This document shows, piece by piece, positions 26,729 to 34,710 of a stretch of 64,000 nt of DNA. A program made the translations under genes and the position numbers. The DNA is from Streptomyces decoyicus (GTDB lineage: Bacteria; Actinomycetota; Actinomycetes; Streptomycetales; Streptomycetaceae): positions 868,001 to 932,000 of the forward strand of contig NZ_CP082301.1 in NCBI RefSeq assembly GCF_019880305.1, written 5' to 3'. Positions within the stretch are counted from its first letter, which is position 1. Every line of letters starts with the position of its first letter. Under the pieces are notes generated by a model. That model did not search any database. It was not told where the DNA came from and saw only the letters and a program-made list of their open reading frames with translations.

Positions 26729-28246
26729 ATGCACGTCCAAGATCTCCTCCAGCTCGACTCGCTCGATCTGACCCTGCTGTGGGCCGAGGGCCCCCTGCTC
26801 ACCCGGGAAATCAGCGGTGTCACCGGCACCGAACTGGAGGACCCGGCCAGCTTTGTCCAGCCGGGTGAGCTGGTGCTGAGCGGACTGGTGTGGTGGACGC
26901 CCGGCGACAGCCGCGCGAAGGCCGACCGCTTCGTCTCGGCGCTGCACTCCGCCGGGGCCACCGCGCTGCTGGCCGGCGAGGAGACCCACGGCACGGTGCC
27001 CGACGTCCTGGTCGAGTCCTGCCGTGAGCTGGGCATCGCGCTGATCGCGGTGCCCGCGCACACCACCTTCCGTGCCATCACGGAGGCGGTGTACCTGCGC
27101 CAGTGGGGCGATCCGAGCCGACGCCCCGGCGAGCACTACGCGCTGCCGGAGAAGGTCCGCACCGAACTCGCCGGTCTGATCGCCGGGAACGCCGCGCCGG
27201 ATGCCCTGCTGGACGGTGCCTTCGCCCACCTGGGCGGTCCGCCCTGCTACCTGCTGACGGCGACCGGGCGGGTGATCGCCCGGACGCCCGCCGCCCCGCA
27301 CCTGCCCGCACAGCGGGCCGCCCGGGAGCTGACGTCGTCGGCCGGCACCATCCTGCGGATCGGCGGGGTGGCCGGTCCGTACGACGGCTGGCAGCTGCAT
27401 CTGCGGGACGCGGCCGACGCCCCGCCGCGGGTGCTGCACGAGATCGCCGAGGTCATGGCCCAGTACCGCCACCGTGTCGAACTGCGGCAGGCGGCCGAAC
27501 GGCGGGCGGCGGACGAGCTGATCGCGCTCACCGGGGCCGGGTCGGCCGACGCTGCGGCGCTCCAGGCCGCGCTGCACGCCTGCGGGCTGCCGCCCACCGG
27601 ACCGTACCGGGTGGTGGCCGCGTCAGGCGGTGCGGACGGGGACGAGGTGGTGAGCGCGCTGGCGGAGGCGCTGCGGCACTCCCCCGGTGTGCCGTTCGCG
27701 GTGGGCAGGGTCCCGGGCGGCGAGGCGGTCGCCGTGGTCCGTGCCCACCCCGACGCCGGGGACGGCCTCCCGCTCGGCGAACTGTGGCCCCTGGTGCACG
27801 CCTGCCGCCCGCAGACGCCGCTGCACGCCGGGGTCAGCGGCCCGGTACCGGCGCCCGACGGCCTCAACTCCGCGCTGGACCAGGCACGTTACGCACTGGC
27901 GGCGGCCCGTGCCGAGCGCCCGGACGGTGCCCGGGTGACCTCCGTCGAGGACCTCAGCACTCTGGGCGCCCTGCTCGCCGGGGTCCCGGCCGTCGTCCGT
28001 ACGGCCTTCAGCAACCGGGTGCTGGGCCCGCTGGCGCGCGCCGGCAGCGCCTCGCACCGGATGCTCCTGGAGACGCTGGAGGTCTTCCTCACCCACCACG
28101 GGTCATGGGCACGGACCGCCGAGACACTGCATCTGCACGTGAACACGGTGCACTACCGCATCCAGCGCATCGAAACGCTCACCGGCCGCGATCTGTCCCG
28201 GCTCGAGCACAAACTGGATCTGCAGGCGGCGCTGCTCTGCCGCTGA
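26729..28246 (+). CDS. PucR-family (CdaR-type) transcriptional regulator
   Basis: A 505-residue regulator. The N-terminal PucR domain (about 1-130; LLQLDSLDLTLLWAEGPLLTREISGVTGTEL, GELVLSGLVWW) is followed by a GGDEF-like middle region (about 260-400; VPFAVGRVPGG, LDQARYALAAARAE) and the conserved C-terminal HTH_30 (RMLLETLEVFLTHHGSWARTAETLHLHVNTVHYRIQRIE). Such proteins control purine, amino-acid or nitrogen catabolism genes. Being set among molybdenum genes, it may control a Mo-dependent catabolic enzyme, but no such operon is adjacent. The ATG follows AAGGAG. Confidence 0.93.
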   Translation: MHVQDLLQLDSLDLTLLWAEGPLLTREISGVTGTELEDPASFVQPGELVLSGLVWWTPGDSRAKADRFVSALHSAGATALLAGEETHGTVPDVLVESCRELGIALIAVPAHTTFRAITEAVYLRQWGDPSRRPGEHYALPEKVRTELAGLIAGNAAPDALLDGAFAHLGGPPCYLLTATGRVIARTPAAPHLPAQRAARELTSSAGTILRIGGVAGPYDGWQLHLRDAADAPPRVLHEIAEVMAQYRHRVELRQAAERRAADELIALTGAGSADAAALQAALHACGLPPTGPYRVVAASGGADGDEVVSALAEALRHSPGVPFAVGRVPGGEAVAVVRAHPDAGDGLPLGELWPLVHACRPQTPLHAGVSGPVPAPDGLNSALDQARYALAAARAERPDGARVTSVEDLSTLGALLAGVPAVVRTAFSNRVLGPLARAGSASHRMLLETLEVFLTHHGSWARTAETLHLHVNTVHYRIQRIETLTGRDLSRLEHKLDLQAALLCR

Positions 28247-28285
28247 GGGCTCCGGGGCCGCACGGGCACGGCCGGCGCCCGGGGC

Positions 28286-28693
28286 TCACATCCGGTCGCC
28301 CGCCCGGTCGATGTGCACATTGGTGGACTTCACCCGGGCGGTGGCGGTCACCCCGACCTCGATCCCGAGTTCCTCGACCGCCTCCCTGCTGACCACCGAC
28401 ACCAGCCGGTGCGGCCCGGACTGGATCTCGACCTGGGCGATCACATCGTCGAGGGTCACCTTGGTGACGATTCCCGCGAACGAGTTCCGCACCGAGGTCA
28501 GCACCTCGCCCGGCACCGGATGCAGGCCCTCGGCACGCTCCTTGGCGAACGCCGCCAGGCTCACCCCGTCGATCACCCGGTTTCCCGCGCCGCCCCGGCC
28601 CATCCCCAACTGCCCGCCATCGGCCCAGCGGCGGACGGTCTCCGAACTCACACCCAGCAGCCCAGCTGCCTGACCAATGCTGTACGTCGGCAC
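28286..28693 (-). CDS. MerR-type HTH plus Mop-domain regulator (copy 2)
   Basis: A 135-residue paralogue of the regulator next to modA, with the same layout: HTH YSIGQAAGLLGVSSETVRRWADGGQL, Mop domain SVRNSFAGIVTKVTLDDVIAQVEIQSG, terminal VKSTNVHID. The two differ mainly in the linker. It would bind molybdate and DNA. It is monocistronic and converges with the PucR gene, 39 nt apart. Retention of two copies flanking one molybdenum region suggests distinct targets or affinities (inference). Confidence 0.87.
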   Translation of the reverse strand: MPTYSIGQAAGLLGVSSETVRRWADGGQLGMGRGGAGNRVIDGVSLAAFAKERAEGLHPVPGEVLTSVRNSFAGIVTKVTLDDVIAQVEIQSGPHRLVSVVSREAVEELGIEVGVTATARVKSTNVHIDRAGDRM

Positions 28694-28909
28694 CCTGGCA
28701 CTCTAGGCCCTGCGTGGCCCGCACCGGCCGGACACCCCTATGTACGCCTCCGCCAGTAGCCCCGGAACCACTGCCACAGGCCGACGCCTGCCGCCCGCCG
28801 GACACCTGGCCCGTTGAGCATGCGCCCTCCCACACCGCAAGGCCATCACTCATGGGCACGGGCTGTCACGCGCAGCCCGGTGCAAGGCCGTTGCCCGATG
28901 TGGCAGGGA

Positions 28910-28941
28910 CTAGCTTGCTAGCTCGCTAGATTGCTAGCATT
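28910..28941 (+). promoter_or_regulatory. Four 8-bp direct repeats over the RHH-gene promoter (likely operator)
   Basis: CTAGCTTG, CTAGCTCG, CTAGATTG and CTAGCATT are consecutive and end 5 nt before the GTG of the ribbon-helix-helix gene. TAGCAT (28935-28940) sits where a -10 hexamer would be for a leaderless transcript. Short tandem sites of this kind are typical cooperative targets of RHH repressors, so autoregulation is likely. Confidence 0.7.
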
Positions 28942-28946
28942 GCCCT

Positions 28947-29126
28947 GTGAGTGACGAAGAGGTCAAGCAGTTCAACGTGTACTTGCCGGTCGGGCTGATC
29001 AAGCAGGTCAAATATCACGCCATCGAGTCGGGCTCGTCCCTCTCGGCGTTGGTCGCAGCCGCCCTGCGCGCCTACCTCGACGACACCCATGGGCAACGGC
29101 AGCAATCGTCCGAGAAGGAGAGCTGA
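28947..29126 (+). CDS. Ribbon-helix-helix (CopG/Arc-type) small DNA-binding protein
   Basis: A 59-residue protein with a beta strand (VKQFNVYLP) followed by two helices ([30 protein letters not shown]), the ribbon-helix-helix signature of CopG-like repressors and antitoxins. There is no ribosome site before the GTG; the probable -10 lies directly upstream, so translation is likely leaderless. The gene is followed after 1 nt by a VOC gene and then a methyltransferase gene. No toxin partner is evident, so it is better read as an operon autorepressor. Confidence 0.8.
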   Translation: MSDEEVKQFNVYLPVGLIKQVKYHAIESGSSLSALVAAALRAYLDDTHGQRQQSSEKES

Positions 29127-29127
29127 T

Positions 29128-29472
29128 ATGGCGACCGAAGGTATCGAGGCCGTGTTCCTGGAGACCCACAACTGGGGCAGGTCGGCGAAGTTCTTCCAGG
29201 CCCTGGGCTTCGAGTTGCAGTTCTCGACGGACCACAACTCCGGCCAACTCCGCAACGGCGACGGCCCCTACGTGTTCATCGCCGAGGTCCCCGAGGACCG
29301 GGAGCCCCGGACGCAGATCGTGCTGAAAGTGGCCGATGCGGAGACGTTCCGTCCCGATCCTGCTGTCGAGGTGGTCACGCCGTTCGAGGACACCCATTAC
29401 GGGACCACGGAGATGACGGTCCGTGACCCCGACGGGCGCCTGTGGAGCCTCCAGGCTCCGGCCAGGAACTGA
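29128..29472 (+). CDS. Single-domain VOC family protein
   Basis: A 114-residue glyoxalase/bleomycin-resistance-fold protein: EAVFLETHNWGRSAKFFQALGFEL, then FIAEVPEDREPRTQIVLKV and the terminal TEMTVRDPDGRLWSLQAP. Half-size members dimerise to build one ligand or metal site. GAAGGAGAG inside the end of the RHH gene is its ribosome site and the two genes are one base apart, so they are co-expressed. The ligand is unknown; antibiotic or toxic-metabolite binding is one family possibility. Confidence 0.87.
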   Translation: MATEGIEAVFLETHNWGRSAKFFQALGFELQFSTDHNSGQLRNGDGPYVFIAEVPEDREPRTQIVLKVADAETFRPDPAVEVVTPFEDTHYGTTEMTVRDPDGRLWSLQAPARN

Positions 29473-29492
29473 CCGTGAGGAGAGGGGACGTC

Positions 29493-30350
29493 ATGGCGGA
29501 CGAGCAGAACGAGGTGCCGGACAGTACCGCAGTGCGGGTCGCCCTCTGGCGGGCGATGCACGTGCAGGTCGACTCGCCGCCCCACGTGATCGAGGACGAG
29601 ATCGGACTCCAGCTGGCGGCCCCTGATGAGGGCTGGCGGCGCCGCCCGGACATGGATCCGCGCGGCACCAGCGGGTTCCGGGCGGCCATTGTGGCCCGTG
29701 CACGATTCATCGAGGACCTGGTTGCCGAGCAGGCCGGCCACGGCGTCTGGCAGTACGTCGTCCTGGGGGCCGGGCTGGACACCTTTGCCCAGCGCAGGCC
29801 GGAGATCGCCTCCCGCCTACGGGTGTTCGAGATCGACCAGCCGGGCACCCAGGCCTGGAAGCGCCGACGACTGGTCGACCTCGGCTATGGGATCCCCGAC
29901 TGGCTGCGGCTGGTGCCGGTCGACTTCGAGGCGGGCGCTGACTGGTGGGAGCAGCTGTCCGATGCCGGCTTCGATCCCGGCCGGCCGGCGATCGTCGTCT
30001 GCACCGGCGTCACCATGTACCTCACCAAAGACGCCACCGCGGCGACCCTGCGCCGGCTCGCCGGACTCGCCCCCGGCTCGACGCTCGCCATGACGTTCAT
30101 GCTGCCGTCCGAACTCGTCGATGACGCCGACCGCCCCGCACTCGAGGCGACCAAACCACAGGCGCAAGCAGCCGGAACGCCGTTCATCAGCTTCTACGCC
30201 CCGCAGGAGATGCTGGCCCTGGCCCGCGACGCCGGCCTCAAGGACGCCCACCACGTGCCGGGAAGCATGCTCGCGGAACGCTACTTCGCCGATCGGACCG
30301 ACGGCCTTCGCCCGTCAACCGGAGAGGATCTACTGGTGGCTGCTACCTGA
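29493..30350 (+). CDS. Ppm1/TcmP-like class I SAM methyltransferase
   Basis: A 285-residue methyltransferase of the leucine-carboxyl-methyltransferase-like family. The SAM motif is YVVLGAGLDTFAQR, followed by VFEIDQPGTQAWKRRRL (acidic SAM-ribose contact) and the post-motif IVVCTGVTMYLTKDAT. Such enzymes O-methylate carboxylates or hydroxyls of small molecules. It is third in the RHH-VOC-MTase operon, 20 nt after the VOC stop. Its last 21 bp overlap the convergent hypothetical gene. The substrate is unknown. Confidence 0.87.
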   Translation: MADEQNEVPDSTAVRVALWRAMHVQVDSPPHVIEDEIGLQLAAPDEGWRRRPDMDPRGTSGFRAAIVARARFIEDLVAEQAGHGVWQYVVLGAGLDTFAQRRPEIASRLRVFEIDQPGTQAWKRRRLVDLGYGIPDWLRLVPVDFEAGADWWEQLSDAGFDPGRPAIVVCTGVTMYLTKDATAATLRRLAGLAPGSTLAMTFMLPSELVDDADRPALEATKPQAQAAGTPFISFYAPQEMLALARDAGLKDAHHVPGSMLAERYFADRTDGLRPSTGEDLLVAAT

Positions 30351-31217
30351 CGCTCCGAGTCCCTCGATTTCGGCCAGGGCGAGCTCAAAGATGCGGTGCT
30401 CCTCCTCGGTCACCGGCACATCCGACGTCCCGGCCTTCTCAGCGGCCTCCAGCCACTCGTAAATGATCACCTCGATGATGTCCGGCACACCTGTGTTCAA
30501 CAGCATCTCGGCCAACTGCCAGGAGTGCATCGTGAGGGGAAACTTCGCCCCGCGGTAATGCGCCCTGGCTTCCTGCCAAATGCTCCGCGCCGCCTCCGGT
30601 CCGTCGACGTGGGCCGCGTCGTGCAGCAGACGGCACCAGCCGACGTCGACGCGGTCAAAACAGCCGCTGAACTCGCTTTCCCAGGGACTGATTTCCGCGA
30701 CCTCACGGAAAGCCGCGAGTGCCTCGGCACGATCGCCGGCGGAGTAGAGGTCGTGCGCCTGCCCCAGCTTCGCCTCCAGCCGCCCCCACGGCGTCGCCCC
30801 GTGCTTCTCGACGTAGGCGTCCATTTCCGCGAGGTAGTCCCTGAACTCGGCTGCGCGGCTCCGCATGCGTTCGGAATACCACCACAGCTCAGAGGTCTCG
30901 TCCTCGTCGACGCCGTGGGCTTCGGCTTCCTGTAGTAGCCCGACGACCCGGTCGTTGCCCTCGTCCATGTCGTCCGGTTCCGGGCAGTCTTCCAGGGAGT
31001 CCAGGCGGCCGTACGCCCCGGCGAGCGCCAGGACACCTCGCAGGTTCCCGTCCACGTCGCCGGACGCCAGGTATGCGTCGACGGCTGACGCGACATGGGA
31101 CCAGTCCGCCTCGTCGGTCAACGCTCCACCAGGGGTGAAGAATGCGGCGCATTCCGGCGGCAGCTTCCCGGAAATGATCACTGCGGTGACACTGGCGGGA
31201 ACCGACGGCAGCTCCAT
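30330..31217 (-). CDS. Hypothetical protein with TPR-like helical region
   Basis: A 295-residue acidic soluble protein. The region from about 140 to 270 (LEAKLGQAHDLYSAGDRAEALAAFREVAEISPWE and ARSIWQEARAHYRGAKFPLTMHSWQLAEMLL) has the alternating helix pattern of tetratricopeptide repeats. The N-terminus is not recognised. GAGGGAG 5 nt before the ATG supports the start. Base composition is slightly less GC-rich than the neighbours. I do not recognise a function. Confidence 0.65.
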   Translation of the reverse strand: MELPSVPASVTAVIISGKLPPECAAFFTPGGALTDEADWSHVASAVDAYLASGDVDGNLRGVLALAGAYGRLDSLEDCPEPDDMDEGNDRVVGLLQEAEAHGVDEDETSELWWYSERMRSRAAEFRDYLAEMDAYVEKHGATPWGRLEAKLGQAHDLYSAGDRAEALAAFREVAEISPWESEFSGCFDRVDVGWCRLLHDAAHVDGPEAARSIWQEARAHYRGAKFPLTMHSWQLAEMLLNTGVPDIIEVIIYEWLEAAEKAGTSDVPVTEEEHRIFELALAEIEGLGASGSSHQ

Positions 31218-31399
31218 GATGCTCCCTCGACGCGGTCGATCAACTGTGGTGCCAGTTTCTCCCGCTCGCAGGCTGACGGAAGCGAGTACGGGGAAACCGG
31301 CGCACCCGCGACGGGTGACAGGCCAGGGGCGTCTGCACCCCGCACACCGGCCCACAGCCCTGACCAGGTGGCGCAGCCCCCCACCCCCCTCCTCGATGA

Positions 31400-31418
31400 T
31401 TAGGTTAGGCTTACCTAA
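31400..31418 (+). promoter_or_regulatory. Iron box (DmdR/IdeR-type operator)
   Basis: TTAGGTTAGGCTTACCTAA is a near-perfect copy of the 19-bp actinobacterial iron-box consensus recognised by the Fe2+-bound DtxR-family repressors. It lies 45 nt before the DUF2470 gene, so that gene should be expressed when iron is scarce. Confidence 0.92.
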
Positions 31419-31462
31419 GTAGTCCTGCTTCGCCTCTCCCCTACTCGTGCCTGGAGAACTGG

Positions 31463-32167
31463 ATGCGTCCTTTCAGCGCCCGCGCCACCGCACCGACTGC
31501 CGCCGAACGCGTCCGGTCGATCCTGGCCGCCGCCCATTCGATGACCGTGGTGAGCGACGGGATCCACACCGAAGTGCGCCGTCTCGACGGCGCGGGGGCG
31601 ATGGGCCACTTCCACCTGCACGCGCCGTTCGAGGACACCGGTGCCCAGACGGCGACGCGCGTTCCGGTCCGGCTGGAGCTCACCGACATCGCCCCCACTC
31701 CCGTCCGCGACCGGGTACGCGCCCGCGTCAAGGTGACCGGAGTGCTGGCGGCCCCGTACGACGCGGAGGCCGCGAAGAGCACCTGCATGGAGTTCGGCCA
31801 GGCGGTCCTCGAAGACGCCCAGGGACGCACCTACGTCACCCTCCACGCCCTGGAGGCAACCGAACTCGACCCGATCGCGACCAGTGAAGCGGGCATGCTG
31901 ACGCACCTCGTCGACGACCACAGCGCAGTCGTTCCGCTGCTACTGCGCCTCGTCCGCCCCCATCCGGACAGCGGCATGCTGCGCGCGCTCCCGGTGGCGA
32001 TGGACCGCTACGGCGTGACCCTGCGCCTCGAATACCCGCACACCCACCACGACGTCCGGCTGCCGTTCAAGACACCCGTGACCGACATCGACCAGGCCGG
32101 CCCCCAGATCCACGCCCTTCTGACCACGGCACGCCGCCTCTCCCACACAGGGCACCTGCTGTCCTGA
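31463..32167 (+). CDS. DUF2470-containing iron-regulated protein (heme-utilisation-like)
   Basis: A 234-residue cytosolic protein with an N-terminal split-barrel-like part and a C-terminal DUF2470 part (AGMLTHLVDDHSAVVPLLLRLV...VTLRLEYPHTHHDVRLPFKTPVTD), as found in HugZ-like heme-utilisation proteins and plant GluTR-binding protein. Role: probable heme or iron scavenging or its control. An iron box directly upstream supports this. The ATG follows CTGGAG. No siderophore or transporter gene is adjacent, so it is a monocistronic member of the iron regulon. Confidence 0.83.
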   Translation: MRPFSARATAPTAAERVRSILAAAHSMTVVSDGIHTEVRRLDGAGAMGHFHLHAPFEDTGAQTATRVPVRLELTDIAPTPVRDRVRARVKVTGVLAAPYDAEAAKSTCMEFGQAVLEDAQGRTYVTLHALEATELDPIATSEAGMLTHLVDDHSAVVPLLLRLVRPHPDSGMLRALPVAMDRYGVTLRLEYPHTHHDVRLPFKTPVTDIDQAGPQIHALLTTARRLSHTGHLLS

Positions 32168-32381
32168 TCCGCGCTCCGAGACGCGCCCTTCGCGACCCGC
32201 CGCCGAAGCGCAGTGACGTCCCGGAACGGGGGCTCGCGACAGCGCGACCTTCGACGCCCCGGCTCCCCGCCTACGCTCGCACTGTCAGTGGCGCATGGAA
32301 CACTCGTGCGTAGAAACGATGGATCGAAACCGACTCGTCTCGACTCGAATCGAATCGAATTGACTGATGGGGGCTGCCTTC

Positions 32382-32855
32382 ATGGGCATGGTCATCTCGT
32401 TCACGCGCGTGACACCAGAGGAACTGGACAAGGCCGAGAAGGACCCCGAGTGGGCCAGGGAGTTCCTCTGGGAGGTCGACGAGCTCCGGCCGGACAATCC
32501 CGACGTCTACCTCGACAAGGCTTGGGCCGGCCTGGAGTTCCTGCTCGGCAAGGCCGGTGAGCCCCTTGAGTTCCTGATGGACGGCCACCCGATCGACGAC
32601 GAGGGCACGCTGTTCGGCTGGAGTGTCGAGGACGTCCAGGCCCTGGCGAAGAGGCTGGGGGCGCTGCCGTGGGAGCGGTTGACCACCCATTACGACCCGG
32701 TTCGGATGACCGAGGAAGAGGTGTACCCCCACATCTGGGAGCCCGAGGACGAAGACGGGCCCGAGTATCTGAAGGGGAACTACGAGGCGCTGGTGAGCTT
32801 CTTCGACGCCACGGCCCGCTTGGAGTCGCCGGCGCTGATGAGCTTCAGCTTCTGA
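32382..32855 (+). CDS. DUF1877/YfbM-like protein
   Basis: A 157-residue acidic protein: MGMVISFTRVTPEEL start, PDVYLDKAWAGLEFLL, then YDPVRMTEEEVYPHIWEP and NYEALVSFFDATARLESPALMSFS. This pattern is characteristic of the DUF1877 (YfbM) family, often seen near toxin-immunity or phage-related loci; biochemical role unknown. The ATG preferred here follows GGGGGCT; one 15 nt upstream is an alternative. TCGAA-rich microrepeats precede the gene. Confidence 0.82.
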   Translation: MGMVISFTRVTPEELDKAEKDPEWAREFLWEVDELRPDNPDVYLDKAWAGLEFLLGKAGEPLEFLMDGHPIDDEGTLFGWSVEDVQALAKRLGALPWERLTTHYDPVRMTEEEVYPHIWEPEDEDGPEYLKGNYEALVSFFDATARLESPALMSFSF

Positions 32856-32947
32856 TTGTTCGGGTCGGAAATGCTCTGACCGCGTGAGGGGCGGTGGTCC
32901 TGTGGACCCGAGCCGGGGTGCGGGGCCGGCTCGCTGAAGTGGCCGCC

Positions 32948-33772
32948 ATGAGCGATCATCCCGGGCCGCGGACCGTGTCGCCGGTGCAGCTCGGGGCGGG
33001 TGACGGCGGCGGCTGGCTGTCCGTCACCGCCGGCGAGTCGGGAGCCGCCGTCTTTCGCAGTGCGGACGCCGCCCGGTACGCCAAGTGCGTACCCGCTACG
33101 GACTCGGCCGGGCTGAAGGACGAGCGCGACCGGGTCGCCTGGCTGAGCGAGCGCGGCGTAGCGGGGCCCCGGGTGCTCGACTGGCACTCCGGTGACGCAG
33201 GCGCCTGCCTGGTGACCAGTGCCGTCCCCGGCGTACCCGCTGACCAGGTGTCCGTCGCGGACCTGCGAGATTCCTGGGGACGCATCGCGGACGCGGTCCG
33301 CGAGCTACACGAAGTCCCCGTGTGGCAGTGCCCGTTCCGCCGGGACCTGGACGCCATGGTCGCCGTGGCGCGCGACGTCGTGACCCGCGCGGCGGTGAAC
33401 CCGGAGTTCCTCCCCGTCGAGCAGCAGCACACACCGGCCACGGAACTGCTGGCCCGCCTCACCCCGCAGGTCGCGCGGCGGCGGGACCAGGAAGCCGCCG
33501 ACACGGTCGTCTGCCACGGGGACCTGTGCCTGCCCAACATCGTCCTCGACCCGCAGACCCTGAACGTGTCGGGCTTCATCGACCTGGGCCGCCTCGGGCT
33601 GGCCGACCGTCACGCCGACCTGGCACTGCTGCTCGCCAACGCGCGGGAGACATGGCCGGACGAGGAGCGGGCGCGGGCCGCGGACGTGGCGTTCGCCGAG
33701 AGGTACGGCATCGCCCTCGACCACGACCGCCTGCGCTTCTACCTCCATCTCGACCCGCTCACCTGGGGCTAA
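32948..33772 (+). CDS. APH(3'')-like aminoglycoside phosphotransferase
   Basis: A 274-residue kinase-fold enzyme. The catalytic loop CHGDLCLPNIVLD (HGDxxxxN), the metal-binding FIDLGRLGLADRHADLALL and the terminal LRFYLHLDPLTWG are those of aminoglycoside 3'-/3''-phosphotransferases. HGDLCLPNI and DLGRLG.ADR are closest to APH(3'')-I streptomycin kinases, as far as I can judge. It would inactivate an aminoglycoside with ATP. The length is complete. An IS5-type terminal sequence begins right after its stop codon, hinting that the segment has been mobile. Substrate is an inference. Confidence 0.85.
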   Translation: MSDHPGPRTVSPVQLGAGDGGGWLSVTAGESGAAVFRSADAARYAKCVPATDSAGLKDERDRVAWLSERGVAGPRVLDWHSGDAGACLVTSAVPGVPADQVSVADLRDSWGRIADAVRELHEVPVWQCPFRRDLDAMVAVARDVVTRAAVNPEFLPVEQQHTPATELLARLTPQVARRRDQEAADTVVCHGDLCLPNIVLDPQTLNVSGFIDLGRLGLADRHADLALLLANARETWPDEERARAADVAFAERYGIALDHDRLRFYLHLDPLTWG

Positions 33773-33773
33773 G

Positions 33774-33905
33774 GGCTGTCCCGTAATCCCTGGCGGGCGC
33801 ACGACGACAGCTACGGCCCCTCGTCGGGTTGAGCCCTCAGCGCGGTGACCACCCGTTCCCAGGTGCCGTCGACGGCCCACATCCGCACGGCGGAGCTGTC
33901 GCGCG
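33774..33905 (-). pseudogene. IS5-family transposase remnant with one terminal repeat
   Basis: GGGCTGTCCCGTAATCCC at 33774-33791 resembles the outer end of Streptomyces IS5-group elements. On the minus strand the adjoining sequence reads MWAVDGTWERVVTALRAQ, a typical DUF4096/IS5 transposase N-terminal motif, then hits a stop within a few codons. The rest of the transposase and the other end are gone. Confidence 0.6.
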
Positions 33906-33965
33906 GGCCGCGGCGGCAAGAAGGCGCTGGCCAGGTGAGTGGCGAGCTGCTCAAGGTGACCAAAC

Positions 33966-34011
33966 TGGACAGCAGTTGACCGCATGGCTAATCTTTTGGC
34001 CATGCGGTCAA
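33966..34011 (+). promoter_or_regulatory. Promoter and TetR operator overlapping a leaderless start
   Basis: TGGACA (33966-33971) and TAATCT (33989-33994) with 17-bp spacing form a good promoter placing transcription start at the TetR ATG (34002). TTGACCGCATGGC (33976-33988) and GCCATGCGGTCAA (33999-34011) are perfect 13-bp inverted arms around the -10, a probable autoregulatory operator. Confidence 0.75.
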
Positions 34012-34685
34012 AAAATGAGCCGAGCGGCCAGTCCGGCGCCGGGAGGGGCGAGCGGGCGTCGCAGGAGCCGGAGCGCTCGTTCATCGAGAAGGCGCGTCGC
34101 GCCCAGATCATCGACGCCGCCGTCGACACCATCGCGGCAAAGGGGTTCGCGAAGGCTTCGCTGGCGCAGATCGCCGAGCGGGCGGGGATCAGCAAGGGCG
34201 TGATCTCGTACCACTTCGCAGGCAAGGGCGAGTTGATCGAGCGGGTCGTCGAGCAGGTCTATGAGGAGATCGGCGCCTTTGTCGGGGCCCGGCTGGACGA
34301 GGGGGCCGGGGCGACCGCGTGGCTGCGCGTCTATATCGAGTCGGTGGCCGAGTACATGCTCGGCCACCGGACCCAGCTCACCGCGCTCGGCGAGATCTTC
34401 AGCCACTTCCGCACCGCTGACGGGGCACCGCGCTACGGCGTCGCGTCGAGTGAGCCGCTCTATGTCGCGTTGGAGAAGGTGTTCCTGGAGGGCCAGCGGA
34501 GCGGTGAGTTCCGCGCGTTCGACGTCCGCGTCATGGCCGTCAGCCTCCAGGCCGGGGTCGACAACATGTTCGCGTACTGGAGCGCTCATCCCGGGGACGA
34601 CCTGGCCGCTTACGCCCGCGAACTCGCCGGCATCTTCGAGCACGCCACGCGCGCGGATCGCACGGAACGTACGGACCACCACTGA
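34002..34685 (+). CDS. TetR-family regulator
   Basis: A 227-residue repressor. The HTH (about 30-75) reads ARRAQIIDAAVDTIAAKGFAKAS, then LAQIAERAGISKGVISYHFAGKGELIERV, followed by an all-helical ligand domain. The start inside the operator's right arm is chosen because no ribosome site exists and the -10 lies 7 nt upstream, which fits a leaderless mRNA; ATG at 33984 would precede the transcription start. Only 25 nt separate its stop from the acyltransferase gene, its likely target along with itself. Confidence 0.9.
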   Translation: MRSKNEPSGQSGAGRGERASQEPERSFIEKARRAQIIDAAVDTIAAKGFAKASLAQIAERAGISKGVISYHFAGKGELIERVVEQVYEEIGAFVGARLDEGAGATAWLRVYIESVAEYMLGHRTQLTALGEIFSHFRTADGAPRYGVASSEPLYVALEKVFLEGQRSGEFRAFDVRVMAVSLQAGVDNMFAYWSAHPGDDLAAYARELAGIFEHATRADRTERTDHH

Positions 34686-34710
34686 CATGCACCGAACGGG
34701 GAGAAGATTC

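Noticed and set aside
28947..29472. Toxin-antitoxin pair interpretation of the RHH and VOC genes
   Set aside because: The second gene is a VOC-fold protein without any toxin motif; autorepressor plus enzyme operon fits better.
32320..32366. TCGAA/CGACTCG microrepeats before the DUF1877 gene
   Set aside because: Only two to three short imperfect copies; too little to call an operator.
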